DNA from: Papiliotrema nemorosa
Lineage: Eukaryota; Basidiomycota; Tremellomycetes; Tremellales; Rhynchogastremaceae
NCBI GenBank assembly: GCA_032158125.1
Contig: JASKOT010000007.1
Coordinates: forward strand, 248,001 to 312,000
DNA: 64,000 nucleotides
Reading direction: 5' to 3'
Shown here: positions 11,523 to 22,930 of the stretch, piece after piece
Position numbering within the stretch: position 1 is the first letter of the stretch
How the letters are laid out: every line of letters begins with the position of its first letter
The notes under the pieces: model-generated
The model's input: only the letters and a program-made list of their open reading frames with translations
What the model was told of the DNA's origin: nothing
Databases searched by the model: none
Program-made: the position numbers and the translations under genes

Positions 11523-13015
11523 TTAGAGCTCCTCGTCCTCGTCCACCTTCATAATGGTCGTCGAATTCCACGATGAGCTCGAAGAAGGCTGGGTATGAGT
11601 AGGTGTAGAGGACAGATTGAAAGACGGGTTGATGGGGTGACGGCCGATGAGCCATCCAAGCTCATTGATGAATCGATCACGGATCGGCTTCATAGCGTCT
11701 CTGTAAGAGTCGACCAGAGCATGAGGCGGTTCGAATTGCGTTGGAGCCATTGTCCAGCCGAATGTAGGTGTGGTGGCTGGGGCTGGAGCATTTGCCAAAG
11801 CGTCAAGATTGGATGCCCAAATCTCGACAGTCGAGTGGGGATACATGCCACTTCGTTGATTGACGTCGATCGACAACGCTTCGAGCCACGATGTCCAGCT
11901 GGAAATGACTCGCTTGCCAAACTCGAGAAGAGCACTGACAGTGCCGGAACTGACGTCCGAGTTCGGCGGAATGAGTCGCAAAATGTAGATGATTTGTGTG
12001 GAGAGGGAATGGAGGAGAGACTGGACGGTCTGAGGTTCTGGAGTGGAAGAATTCGAGCTAGCCGAGGTGAAAAAGGTGAGATACGTAGATGCCTACTCGA
12101 TCAGCAGTGACCGGGTCCATAAGACTTCAGCACTCACAGTATGGATATACGCCTGCACGTCCTTCTGCACTCGAGTCCACACTCTGTCAGGGTTGACTTG
12201 GACTCCCATCATCCCAGTGTGACGTCTGACTTTCTCCATGTGCCTGTCGAGCTGCAATAAACATTCGTTATGATCGGGTTGAGGGAGCTTTGCCATAACA
12301 TCGTGTTTAAGGTGGGGATGCTGAGAGAGGAGATTTGTCAATATCGAAAGATGCGACGACGGAGGGAGAGCAGCTGTCTGTCAGACAGATACCGTCAAGG
12401 CTGATTGGCATCTGACTCACCTAGCAGTACGCCAACATCGACGTCTGTCTCACTCGCGCTCTGACCCTTTGTTGGATTGGTATCTACCAAGTCCTTTCTC
12501 AACCTCTTGACGTCTTTCCTCACTATTTTTCTGCCTTCCTTGTCATCTTTGAGCTCCAATGACCCCACAGACAGCCCTTCGCCTTTGTCTTTTCTTGGCA
12601 ATTCGCCGTGAGTGATGGCGGGCGAAGCGACATTTGAACTAGTAGGAGAAGGCGAGGAGCTGGGCGTAGGTGATGGACTCCTTCGAGTCCGTTTGAGGGA
12701 GACTACAGGAGCAGTGTTGGATCGAAAGGCAGTCGGAGAAGGTGAGACACCGGGTCTGACAAAGGGTCGTTTGGGCGAACCGGTTGTCGCGCTACCGCCG
12801 AGGTTGGATTGGGTAGGAGTGGCGCTAGCGAATCCAAAGCTGAGCGTCGATGACGAGGCCGCAGACGGGGAGCCGAATGGAAGTCTGGATGGAGATCCAA
12901 AGGAAAGCGAAGATCCAGACGAAGGAAGACCGAAACCGAAGCCTATGGGAGATGGCCGGGGTGCAGAAGGGAAGGGGATGGTTGGGCCTGGATGTTGGGT
13001 GATGGGATGCGCCAT
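11523..13015 (-). CDS. STS1: Sts1/Cut8-type nuclear proteasome tethering factor
   Basis: Cut8 (S. pombe) and Sts1 (budding yeast) anchor the 26S proteasome in the nucleus. The diagnostic core is encoded around 12100-12370: HLSILTNLLSQHPHLKHDVM, AKLPQPDHNECLLQLDRHMEK, and a helical block NPDRVWTRVQKDVQAYIHT. It is followed by the six-helix-like C-terminal part (SLLHSLSTQIIYILRLIPPN; SWTSWLEALSIDVNQRSGMY) ending in an acidic tail DEDEEL with TAA at 11523. The N-terminal 150 residues are low-complexity Ser/Pro/Gly with five FG dipeptides (residues 26-61), then basic stretches LKRTRRS and RKDVKRLRKD that could be nuclear localisation signals. ATG at 13015 chosen as the start; a short in-frame extension upstream lacks support. 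Three or four introns. Confidence 0.82.
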
Positions 13016-13433
13016 GGCGATCGAGTGTTGAGACTGGCTATGCTTCCATGTATGTCGCTTTGCACATAGTCCCTCACTATCGACGCAGAGAGGGTCCCTG
13101 TAAGTAGGGAAGGGGGGATCGTGGACCAGACCAGACTGACAATGAGACAGAAACGAGGAATTGCATTGCGCGGCTTCGGCGAGGAGAGGGGGATCAACTC
13201 GAGGGCTTATCAAACATAACATATAGGTGGATGGGTGGCAAAATGGACATGTCTGATTGCCACGTCATGGTCTCGTCGAGTCTGATCTCTGAATTTCCAC
13301 CGTCATTCTGTTGGGCATCTGGACAGTACATATTCGACCTCGAGGCACAAGATATAGCTCTCAAAACGACAAGATCGTGACAGGCAACGGAACAGTCAGC
13401 TTCAACTCTAGAGCACAGGACATATAGCCCAAG
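13016..13433. promoter_or_regulatory. divergent promoter STS1 / RBG1
   Basis: A 418-bp spacer between divergent start codons. It is AT-rich and CT-rich in places. I see no clear operator. Confidence 0.45.
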
Positions 13434-15085
13434 ATGACGACCGCTCAAAAGGTGCGCCCAGATAATCATGCCATTGCAGACCAAACTGATCACCGTTTAG
13501 ATCAAGGACATTGAGGAGGAGATGGCGAAGACTCAGGTGAGCTTGGTGCCAATGTATTAGAAAGCTAGCTAACAAGTCAGAAAAACAAGAATACAGAGTA
13601 AGCCATTGAGGGAAATGTCTCCGAAGCCAGCTGATCATCTCAGATATCACTTGGGTCAATTAAAAGGTATCCCCCTTCCAGTTCTAGCTTGTTCGCTCCC
13701 ACTGATCCCCTAGCGAAACTTGCGAAACTCAGGCGAGATTTGATCAACCCGCCTGGAGGAGGTGGAGGTGGGCCAGGAATAGGGTTCGATGTGGCTCGCA
13801 CAGGAGTTGCTAGTGTTGGATTCGTCGGATTCCCTTCAGTCGTACGTTGCTCTTGTTGCCGTTGTCCACCCAAGCTGATTGCGGTAGGGAAAGTCGACAT
13901 TGATGTCCAAGCTCACGTTCGTTTTGCCCGGCCATCGTCTGTGCCAGGACTGACGATATAGAGGAACACACTCCGAAGCTGCTTCTTACGAGTTCACGAC
14001 CCTTACCACTGTTCCAGGTACACTCACCCACAATGGAGCCAGGATACAAGTGTTGGATCTGCCCGGTAAGTACATTATGTAACCACGTCAAGCGCATTTC
14101 GCTGACAGAAAGGTATCATTGAAGGAGCCAAAGATGGTAAAGGTCGAGGTCGACAAGTCATCGCTGTCGCCCGAACGTGCAACCTGATTTTTATCGTCCT
14201 CGACGTATTGAAACCTCTCAACGATCTCAAAATCATCACCAATGAATTGGAAGGTTTCGGGATCAGGCTGAATAAGAAACCCCCAGCTATCAGCATCAAG
14301 AAGCGGGAGACGGGAGGTGTAAGCGATCAGCCTCTCTGAGTGTATCCCTGTGTCTAACAAACAGGTCGCAATCACAAACACTGTTCCCTTGACCAAAGTC
14401 GACCCTTCAGAAATCAAAGCTGTCTTGTCCGAATACAGAATGACCAGTTGTTCCGTTCAAATTCATCAACCCGACGCTACTATCGAGGACGTAATTGACG
14501 TCGTGGAGGGCAACCGAGTTTACGTTCCTGCCATTTGCGTCTTGAACAAGATTGATGCGTGAGTCGCATGTATTTGACTGGAGATCTGTATTGACTCGCT
14601 AGCATCTCGATCGAGGAGCTTGATCTGCTATACAAGATCCCAAACTCTGTGCCTATCTCCAGTACAATGTGGCTCAACATTGATGAGCTCATGGAGGTCA
14701 TGTGGGAGAAATTGGATCTGGTTCGAGTGTGAGTGAATGACCCTGGCACAAGACCATCACTGAGAATGCAGATACACAAAGCCTCGAGGACAACAACCAG
14801 ACTATTCTTCGCCCGTCGTATTGAGGCGAAGCAAATGTACAGTTGAAGATTTCTGTAATGCCATTCACAAGGAAATTGTCAAGCAGTTCAGGAATGGTAA
14901 GTCAACCAATCTCTGGTGATCGTCGACTCATCTCGCAGCTATGGTCTGGGGTCAGTCTGCCAAGCATGCTCGTGGGCAGAAAGTCGGTCTGGATCATACT
15001 CTGGAGGACGAAGAGTGAGCTGCGATGCGTCGAATTTCCAAGAATGACACTGATATCCAGCATCATCTGTATATACAAGAAGTAA
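13434..15085 (+). CDS. RBG1: developmentally regulated GTP-binding protein (DRG/Rbg1)
   Basis: Cytoplasmic translation-associated GTPase of the Obg/DRG class. After [18 protein letters not shown] and the [21 protein letters not shown] region come the glycine run [13 protein letters not shown], the G1 motif GFPSVGKSTL (split by an intron after the Val codon), the switch region [12 protein letters not shown]3 DLPGIIEGA, and the characteristic [17 protein letters not shown]4 is LNKIDA near 14555, and the C-terminal TGS domain includes [11 protein letters not shown]. It ends with [17 protein letters not shown] and IICIYKK before TAA at 15083-15085. At least eight small introns are needed. All catalytic motifs are intact. 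In yeast Rbg1 binds Tma46, a DFRP protein not encoded in this window. Confidence 0.95.
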
Positions 15086-15165
15086 ATTTGCCTCCCACTC
15101 TCGTTGCCTTGCTCCACGATGTAACCTCATTTGTATGCATCTACGTCTGATTTCATTAAACAACA

Positions 15166-18076
15166 TCACCGCAATTTCGGCGTGACAGGGTCATCATCAT
15201 CGTTTCTGAAGGGATCTGATATCCTCCGTGTCGTTACTGGTCGCGTAGAGGTCACCTTGTCACTGCCCAAAGACAGACCGACGATATTGTGCAGTCCCTC
15301 TTCGTCCTGCTGGCATCAGTCTGCACCACCATCACGCCAACACTCACCAACAGAGCGGAAGCTTCACTCAGTTCTTGCTCGTCTGCACTGAACAAGGTAT
15401 AGTCCCCTGCCGATATGGGTCCAGGTGACCTCGCCTGCTTCGAACTGCGCCGTGGCGACACAGCGACTCGAGATCTAGAAGTTGATCGCGACGCAACGGC
15501 CGCAGGCGGGGCGTACGCATCATATCTGAGAGCACTGCTCGCCAATGACCTTGAGCCGAAAGATGGGCTGGTCACGGATGACGAGGAGCTCGTGACAGGT
15601 TTAGTTAGGGCGATCAGGGTCGCTAGAACGTCCGGTAGCTACCATCAGCCTTCCACCAGCGCGACAGGCGGTGACGACAGACTGAGCGTGATTTGGCCTC
15701 TGTGTTCAATCTCCTCAAAAGGTCAGGGTCCGAGATGAGCTTTTCGACCTGGGAACAGCGCTGACCCCGTCAGCGGCCTGTCCTTTCACTGTTTTCAAGT
15801 GACACACCTTCTGCATGTAGCCGGATGAGCTTTCGCGGACCTCGTTGAGCGCTTTCTTGATCATTGTCATCCGCCGCTCTCCACCTTGCCCAGCGTATCG
15901 ACTGATAAGCGCGACTGCTGCGACAAGGAGGAGCTCTTGCACACTCGCTTGATATGAGCGTCATCCTCGTAAGGCCAGAGACCAAGATTTACCTGCAAGA
16001 GAGTCCACATTTTGCAACAGGACGGAGACCACCTTGCTGATACTTTGCGAGTCAAACTCGCCGTACTCGGTCACGGCCACGGCTCGGATGACCGCAATCG
16101 TCTGATCACGTCCCGCGTCCACATTCAGGATCACTTGTAGAAAAGCGGTTCGGTACGCGGGTGTCGCTGCAATCAGCTTGACATCACGATCTAGTACACT
16201 CACCATTCGTCAACTCGTCAACGGCAAACTTCAAGCCTGACTCCCAGACAGCTGTCTCACTATCGAGGCCGTCCATGACATCACATATACCCGAGATATC
16301 ATGAGCCAGCTCCTTGCCGGCTTCGGAGTCGTTGACCATTGTTGCTGCCTTCGCCTTGGCCACTTCCAATGCCCGACCAGCGGTCTCTAACCGTCCGAGC
16401 CGGAGCTTGCTAGCGGTATCGAGTGCTTCCGGGATTTTTAACGGTAGAGCAAGATTAGAAGATGTTGCCAGACTATCCAGGTGGTTGCGGTACGCAGCAT
16501 CGAGGAGCTCAGGGGACATCTTGCCTAACAGACGAAGAGTCTGCAAAATCAGCTCAAGCGTTGTTTGGAACCTACGGCTAGGCGAATAGAATCGTCTACA
16601 CTGTTGAGACCCTCCATTACGAATCTCATCTCGTTGTCGCCCAGGAGGCCGTCCCAGGTCGAAGGTGAGAGGATAGAAAGGCAACGCAAAGCGAGTATAT
16701 GATTATTAGGCGAAGGTGAGCCTGCTCGTGAGGAGTTGGTAGTGCGCGGAGTAAGCAAATGCGTTATCCGTATGATGATCGAAGAAACGAGGTGAGAGGT
16801 TGAAGCTGGAGAGAAGGATGAAGCGAAAGAACAGATCTCTACGAGTATAGCTCTTTGTCAGACGCTTTTTGACAGTCCAAAAGGAACACTCACATGTGTT
16901 GGATTTCCTGCTCTTCACGACAGTGCTGAGCCATTGTATTGCCGTTTCACTACGCTTCAGCATCCGGGCTGCGATGTTGTGTGTGACCCACAATGATTCG
17001 TGTTCGCACTTCAGCAGCACTCGCAGTAACCGTATCGCGGCCACGACGACTTGCGCAGAAGTATGGTGCTTCTTACTGTGCGCAATGAGCGTCTCGACAA
17101 GAAAGCGTCTTTCTTCCTTGTTCGTGATCACGTATGCATTATGCTACTGGTCAGCTCCATCCACAAATGAATCGAAGTCTCCTCACCGAAAGTGCGAGCT
17201 TCATGAGGCGCATAATGGTTCCGGTGACACCGACGTCTGTCTCCTTGTTCAACATCTTGATCAGCTTGCCGAGTGCGATGGGGAATGACCGCGGGCCGAC
17301 AGTCTTGCTCAGATCTTCGTTCTGAGGGAAGTGGAGCGAGATCAAACACCCAAAAGTCTTTTGACGGACAGATGAGAGGTCGTGGCCCAAGAGAAACTTG
17401 GAGACCAACAGCGGTTGAACAGCAGGGAGGAGGTCAAGGGATGGCAGGTGGGTGATAGTGTTGAGAGCGAGCAGGATCTCCTGCGGAGTGGAGGACGACA
17501 AATCCTTGATGTCAGCCGAATGCTTTCGGATCGCCAGGCCAGCCCCAGGCAAAGAGCAGGAGGACGAAAGTCATCTGTAGCTCACCTTTCGGATCGTGTT
17601 GATGAGCATGAGTCCGAGTTCATGATCTTTTGGCAGTCTCTCGCATAGGTAGAGATAGCCTGTCCATCAGTGACAGAATCCAGGCAGATATCATCTTTGT
17701 AGCAATGAAGCAAGTGACGTGTGCACATACCTATCCTCCTCTCCTTGAGCGTCTTTCCCCCTTCGGCGAGTTGAAGTGCAGGTATCAACGCCCATTCCAG
17801 GTCTACTTTCTCCTGAACGACCATACAGCAGTGCAGGAGTACGATAAGGCTCTCGGAAATCCGGGTCTAACTTCAGTCAGAATCAACATGTGGTTTCAAG
17901 CTTGGACTAACCGTGCTCGGGTTGGAGGTAAGTACACCCCGGACTCGTTCGATTTCCCTTTGCGCTACCGCATCGTCCTCTTGTATCGACCTCGAATCAT
18001 TCAGCGCTACGATCAAGGCATGATGGGCTCTCGATGAAGCCCCCGAAGTGAGGTATGGGGGTATTGTTACAGGCAT
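15166..18076 (-). CDS. adaptor-complex large subunit, probably AP-4 epsilon
   Basis: Adaptin large chain of a vesicle coat adaptor. The N-terminus (start 18076) reads MPVTIPPYLTSGASSRAHHA then ALNDSRSIQEDDAVAQREIE. The adaptin trunk follows: LLHCCMVVQEKVDLEWALIP, KERRIGYLYLCERL, DHELGLMLINTIRK, the DLSSSTPQEILLALNTITHL block, and VRQKTFGCLISLHFPQNED. More HEAT-like helices run to about 15800. The tail contains GDYTLFSADEQELSEASALL and ends near NDDDDPVTPKLR with TGA at 15166. About ten introns; the junction near 15600 is not fully resolved. The start pattern (SRxxxEDDxxxxxEIxxxR) and the LINTIRKDL block look more like epsilon than gamma or alpha, but AP-1 gamma remains possible. Confidence 0.68.
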
Positions 18077-18392
18077 AATGATGTTGAAAGGTGAAGTGCA
18101 GACGTGAAGCAGACCACCTCCACATCAACAAAGGTGGAGGTTGTCGTTCACTCCTCAGTACGGATACGTCTTCTGCCATGCTTTCTGTGACCCAACAGGC
18201 CTGCTTGCCAGCTCAAAGAATACACTCTTCTCTTGAAAGCAAGCATGACAGGCTGTAAGCTGCGAAGATACTTCTTCATCAGAGGCGACCAACATTCTGT
18301 GCCCATTCGTCGTCGACTAGATAATTATAAGGTGCATAAGTATTATAGGAGGCTTGCGTCTATGGAATGTATGTTCATTATTTTTGAGCGCT
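18077..18392. promoter_or_regulatory. intergenic: adaptin promoter
   Basis: About 316 bp between the start of the adaptin gene and the stop of the membrane-protein gene. No recognisable motif. Confidence 0.4.
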
Positions 18393-19131
18393 CTAGTGAG
18401 CCTCGGGGATCTTCTCGTGGGCGGCCTCAGGGTCGTCGTAGATGGATGATCGCTTCGAGACGAGGGAGAACTTGTCGGCAAACGCGAACACGATACCAAT
18501 CACGCTCAGGGCGACTTTTCGTCAGCTCAGTTCTGCTTTAAAGTACATGAAAGAAGGCGGACTCACACATGGCCCAAGCAAGACCCTCGATAGCAGTGAC
18601 TCTGCTACACCAGTGAAAGTCGTTTCGGAAGTTTTCAGGGATGAGTGCGATGGGGTTTCCGCATTGCAGTCCATGTCCGAAAGGCGTTCGTTCGATTATG
18701 CCAGCGCCAGTACCGAAGAAGACTCCATTGGCCTGTTATGAGTGATTGTGCTCCGTCCCACCAGGCTGGGCGACGTACGAGGAAGACGAACATCAACAGG
18801 GGAATGTTCAACCAGGCGTGGAAGATACCGATAATGGCGCTGAAGATTGTAGCGAAGAGCAGTAAACCCATAGCGTGGTAGTATTCACCCGTCGGCCAAT
18901 CTTGCATCTGTCTGCCATGTGAGTGGATCTGTTGAGAGACTAGACCACAGAGGGCGATATCGATACAGAGCCAGAGGATGAAAAAGGCAAAGTAGAAGAT
19001 TTGTCGAGGGGTCCTGAAGACGTGTTTAACAGAGATCTTTCGTCGAGGAGCGCCGTCTCCGGATCCAGCTGTTGTCAGCTGGCATTTTTGGCGAATGACT
19101 TACGGACTCGAGGCTTTGCGTGCTTGGCCAT
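18393..19131 (-). CDS. four-helix integral membrane protein, MARVEL-like
   Basis: Short spliced gene starting MAKHAKPRV at 19131 and ending in EAAHEKIPEAH with TAG at 18393. Four hydrophobic segments are visible: FYFAFFILWLCIDIALCGLV; LLLFATIFSAIIGIFHAWL; a segment starting LLMFVFL; and IEGLAWAM with SVIGIVFAFADKF. Both termini are hydrophilic and short, so both probably face the cytosol. The size, topology and basic region before helix 1 (APRRKISVKHVFRTPRQI) fit the MARVEL-domain proteins common in basidiomycetes, but there is no decisive motif. At least four introns. Function unknown; membrane-domain organisation or vesicle transport is only an inference from fold type. Confidence 0.6.
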
Positions 19132-20044
19132 GTTGGGTATAGGTTGAGGTGAATGCGATTAGAGCAAAGGTGCTTGACTGCGAGTAGTGTTGAGACAATC
19201 AGAATGGGAGTTAGACGAGTGAGCGGGTCGCTATCTTATATACTTGCCATTTGAGCGGATCAGCAAGCAAAGAAGACCTCGTCGTCCATGTCGTCTCGGC
19301 CATGGTGAATCTAGAAAAGCGACGTGACGTATGCCACCTGACACAGCATACCTCAGCAGCCCAAAACAGCTTCGACCACGATCAATTCTAGGTCATCCAG
19401 ACGGTTAAAACCGCGCATCTCGGGTCATGCTCCTATGACCCTCGCGCGAACTAGGGACGCCGACTCGAAATGAATGGAGCTAGAAGGGACGGTGAGTCAG
19501 CATTCGGTCATGGTCAGCTCGATTAGAAGCGAGTAGAACCGATATATCTGAGCAGAGGCTGAGAGACAGGTAGAACAAGGAGAGGAGGGGTGATGTAGTC
19601 TCAATCTCGCTTTGGTTATTTTCGACCTACGCCCCTTTGCCACCCACGGCCGTAGTAAGGACCGAAATGAGATGTAGCTCTCATGAGCACAAGGTGATAC
19701 ATCAAGGACTACGAGTACGCGACAGGACGAACTCGTACGGTCTAGATTCGGCGAACGAGCATCACCTAATGCATGATGTGTGGAGAACGATACGGTGGGA
19801 CCCGCGGCAGTGTACGGAATCATCTAACAATTCGGTTATAATCCGGTCCCGATTCATATTCAGCATATGTTGACTTGCATGGCCCATATCCCTAATACAG
19901 ATCGTAAATGACCGGCAGGGACGCTTGAACGCCTCAAGAGTATGCTTGCCAAAAGACGAGAGGGGTGCATAGAGGAAAATTATCGCGATATCACATCTAC
20001 TTAAATCCATTGAGCAAGGGATATAGCTGAATTCATTCTCCACT
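19132..20044. other. long intergenic region
   Basis: About 910 bp between the start of the MARVEL-like gene and the stop of the MFS exporter. It holds the promoter of the former and the 3' UTR of the latter. The longest open frame (19497-19823, minus) has no recognisable domain, so I do not call a gene. Confidence 0.45.
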
Positions 20045-22095
20045 CTAAGCCACCGCACCACCAGAGACCCCCTTGGCCTTCAAGTTGTGATTCCTGATCA
20101 GGAAAGAAGCCACAAAGGCAATGGCGACGGCAATGTACATGGGGAGGAAGGACTTGTTGATAGCCGTGGTGTAGGCGTCAATGACAGGTCCTCGTTGGTC
20201 TTCCGGGACCGAGGTGTAGATTGCAGTGACAGACTGTCGGACCAGCTCAAAGTTGACATTGGGCGCTTTAGCTCGCAACTCCTTGTTCAGGTAGACGGAT
20301 TGAACAGTGTTCACGATTCCGATACCGATAGCAGCACCTGTCAAAATCAGTACAGTCTATCGTAGCGCAAATGCAACGTACCAGTGAGCTGGAAGAAGTT
20401 GGAGACACCAACAGCTTGAGCCATCAAGTGTTGTCGATCATTGTACTCAGCTTGTACCGAGAGCAAGATGTTCTGGAAGGAAAATCCAATCCCGACTCCG
20501 GCAATGATTTGGTATCCGATCAATTTTGAGTTCGATGTCTCTCGGTCCCAAGTCGAAATGAGACCGGTACCGATTCCGGAGAAGATGGGACCCACGAGAA
20601 TCCAGGGAAGATAGTATCCAGTGGCCTGTGTAGCTCCCCCAGAGATGAAGATGGCGATACAGACCGACAACATGGCCGGGATAATGTCTACACCAGACTT
20701 GGTCGGGGAGTGATCTTTGACAGCTTGGAACCACAATGGACATTGGAACGTAACTCCCAACATGACCAGCTGAAGTATGTCAACCATGAAGACCAGTGTA
20801 TTCGTAGGAGACGCACCATGGTCATGAAAATGGCAATTGAAGCACCGATCAGTGTTCGGTTCATGAAGATGGCCTTGGGGATCAGTGCCCGGTCATCCAG
20901 ATACCATTGCCAAGCGCAGAAGGCGATGATGAGGATTCCGCCAAGGACGAACTCAAAGATGATGCGCCAGTTGGACCAGGCATACTTGTTGCCGCCATCG
21001 GAAAGGGCGAGCAAAAGGCACACGATGATACCGAGAATCATGAGAGTTCCAATGTAGTCGAGGCCTTTAAGTTTCTGCCAAGTCGTCTTGTTCCGCGTTC
21101 GATCGGTTTCTGGTGGGGATGTGGCAGGAAGGAAGAGAACCACAGCGGCGGCAGCAAGACCTCCAATAGGGAGATTGATGTAGAAACACCATCGCCAAGT
21201 GACATGCTGAGTGAAGACACCACCGAGAAGGGGACCGACCACGGAAGATATGACGAAGACGAAGCCGAAGGAAGCAAGGAAGGCGGGTCTTTGCTCGACC
21301 TGAACTCGTCAATGACTGTCGATGAAGAGCGGTAAAGATTAGCTCACCCTGGTGATCTGAACAATGACCAACATCATACTGGAAAACATTCCACTGGTTC
21401 CTGCACCATTAACCACTGCCACACGGGAAGCGATTACAGAAGCTACATACCGACACCTTGTATAGCTCGTCCGACGATCAAGACATTCATTGATTTGGCG
21501 ACTCCAGCGATCAATGATCCCAACTCAAAGAAGAAGAATGCAGTGAGCAGAACCCATTTAGCTTTGATGATTGTGAGGAGTTGACAGGCGAGCAGGATCA
21601 GACCGCATTGGGTGACTGAGAATCAGCGATTGTTCCCCGCTCGGATAGACCAAGCCACTCACGGAAATAAGCAGTGATGACCCATGCGACCTCGGCGAAG
21701 GCGTTGAATTGTGAAGTGAAGACAGGAATGGCTGTCGAGACGATCTGCCATGATCAATCGAAACGATCCCTGGCTCATTGGACTTGACCACTTACAGATT
21801 GATCCAAAGCAAACATGAACACCCCAAGCATCATGGCGCCGAAAACAGCATAAAGTCTGAAGCCAGTGAGAAGAGTCGCCTCGTTGTAAGCCTCAGCCGG
21901 GCCGGCGCCTGCGACCTTTTCCGCATCGCCGTGCAGCGAACCCTCCTCTGCACTACCATTGCGCAATGGCTTCTCTGCTTGTACGCCGTCCACATTCGTG
22001 TGCGAAGACGTTTGAGTCAAGGTGGGAGCGTCAAAGGCGGTCTGAGTGGATTCCCCGGCGAGGCCCGCTTCAGCGATTGTTGCCACGGCGGTCAT
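20045..22095 (-). CDS. MFS multidrug/proton antiporter, DHA2 (14-TM) family
   Basis: Plasma-membrane or vacuolar exporter of toxic compounds driven by proton exchange, by family. The hydrophilic N-terminus starts MTAVATIAEAG at 22095. TM1 contains GAMMLGVFMFALDQS (motif D1). Further DHA2 features are VIVGRAIQGVGTSGMFSS (motif A/B region), GPLLGGVFTQHVTWRWCFYI with NLPIGG (motif C and D2), a cytosolic loop KLKGLDYIGTLMI, and later helices GYQIIAGVGIGFSFQNILLS and NFFQLTGAAIGIG. The C-terminus ends NHNLKAKGVSGGAVA, TAG at 20045. Several introns. It is divergent from a Zn2Cys6 regulator across 835 bp, an arrangement often seen for inducible transporters. Substrate unknown. Confidence 0.88.
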
Positions 22096-22930
22096 CTTTC
22101 TTTTTTGGATAGATAGGTCGACGTATGCCCAGGGGTTTTGTGTAATTACGCCAGGTCGATCCTTGGCGAAGGGATAGTAGATTTCGTTATCGATAAAAAG
22201 CAAAGTGGGAGGATCGATGGGGATGAGAAGTCGGGAGGGGTTGACCGTGGTTCTACTATTTATCTAGTGAGAAAAAAAAACACAAAGGGATGCCCGAATC
22301 CGCAACGCGTGTAGTTTTCGGCATGAGGAGATTCCCAGCCCGACGGTCATGACCATGTCCCGCTTCCCCTTTCCGCCGGGCTGTCTTCCCCCCCTGTTGC
22401 ATAGGAAACAAGGGGATTCCATGCCAAGGCATGTACATGGATCACAAAACAGGCACAAAACACTTTCCTAGCCTGCCCTACTCATCTGTGTCACGGTCAT
22501 GGATAATGATCCCCCATTTTACAATGGCCGGCTAGCAAGGGTTTCAGTCCGCGCCACGGAACCGGCAGATCTCGAGCGAGACGGGTTCGACCCGCGGGGT
22601 GGCAAATTCATGATTGATTGATTCCAGCGGATCCGGGTACTGGTTCTCTGCTTGTGGCGCGCCTAAATTCCGGACATTTTGCCACCCCCTCCCTGTTTCC
22701 CATCTTTATTTTACCCCACAATTAATAACAACTCGGCGTTCAAAACACCGGAGACCGGTCCGTTTTCCTTCTTGCATACCTGAGTTCATTTCGTCGATCA
22801 CTTCAGACTATTCGAGTCAGAGGACCCAATCCAAAAAGCTGTGACGGGGTCACGGTGTCCCAAGCGAGCTGAATCACCCCACAGATAAGCTCCAGCGCCA
22901 CGTCTCGACCGTGTGAGCTATTCGGTGATC
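22096..22930. promoter_or_regulatory. divergent promoter of MFS exporter and Zn2Cys6 regulator
   Basis: An 835-bp spacer between divergent start codons. It contains many CGG/CCG triplets, including CGG pairs near 22556-22600 and the run CCGGAGACCGGTCCG at 22748-22762. Such triplets are half-sites for binuclear zinc cluster proteins, so the adjacent regulator may act here on both genes. This is inference. Confidence 0.45.

Noticed and set aside
11302..11655. 117-codon minus frame overlapping the end of STS1
   Set aside because: Lies mostly past the STS1 stop in 3' UTR and has no protein-like features.
12612..13031. 139-codon plus-strand frame antisense to STS1
   Set aside because: It is the mirror of the Ser/Pro/Gly-rich first exon of STS1; the composition explains the absence of stops.
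19497..19823. 108-codon minus-strand frame in the spacer upstream of the MARVEL-like gene
   Set aside because: No recognisable domain, no splice continuation and no codon bias.
22575..22600. tRNA T-arm-like GGTTCGA sequence
   Set aside because: The flanking bases do not form a five-base T stem around a seven-base loop, and no acceptor, D or anticodon arm is seen upstream.
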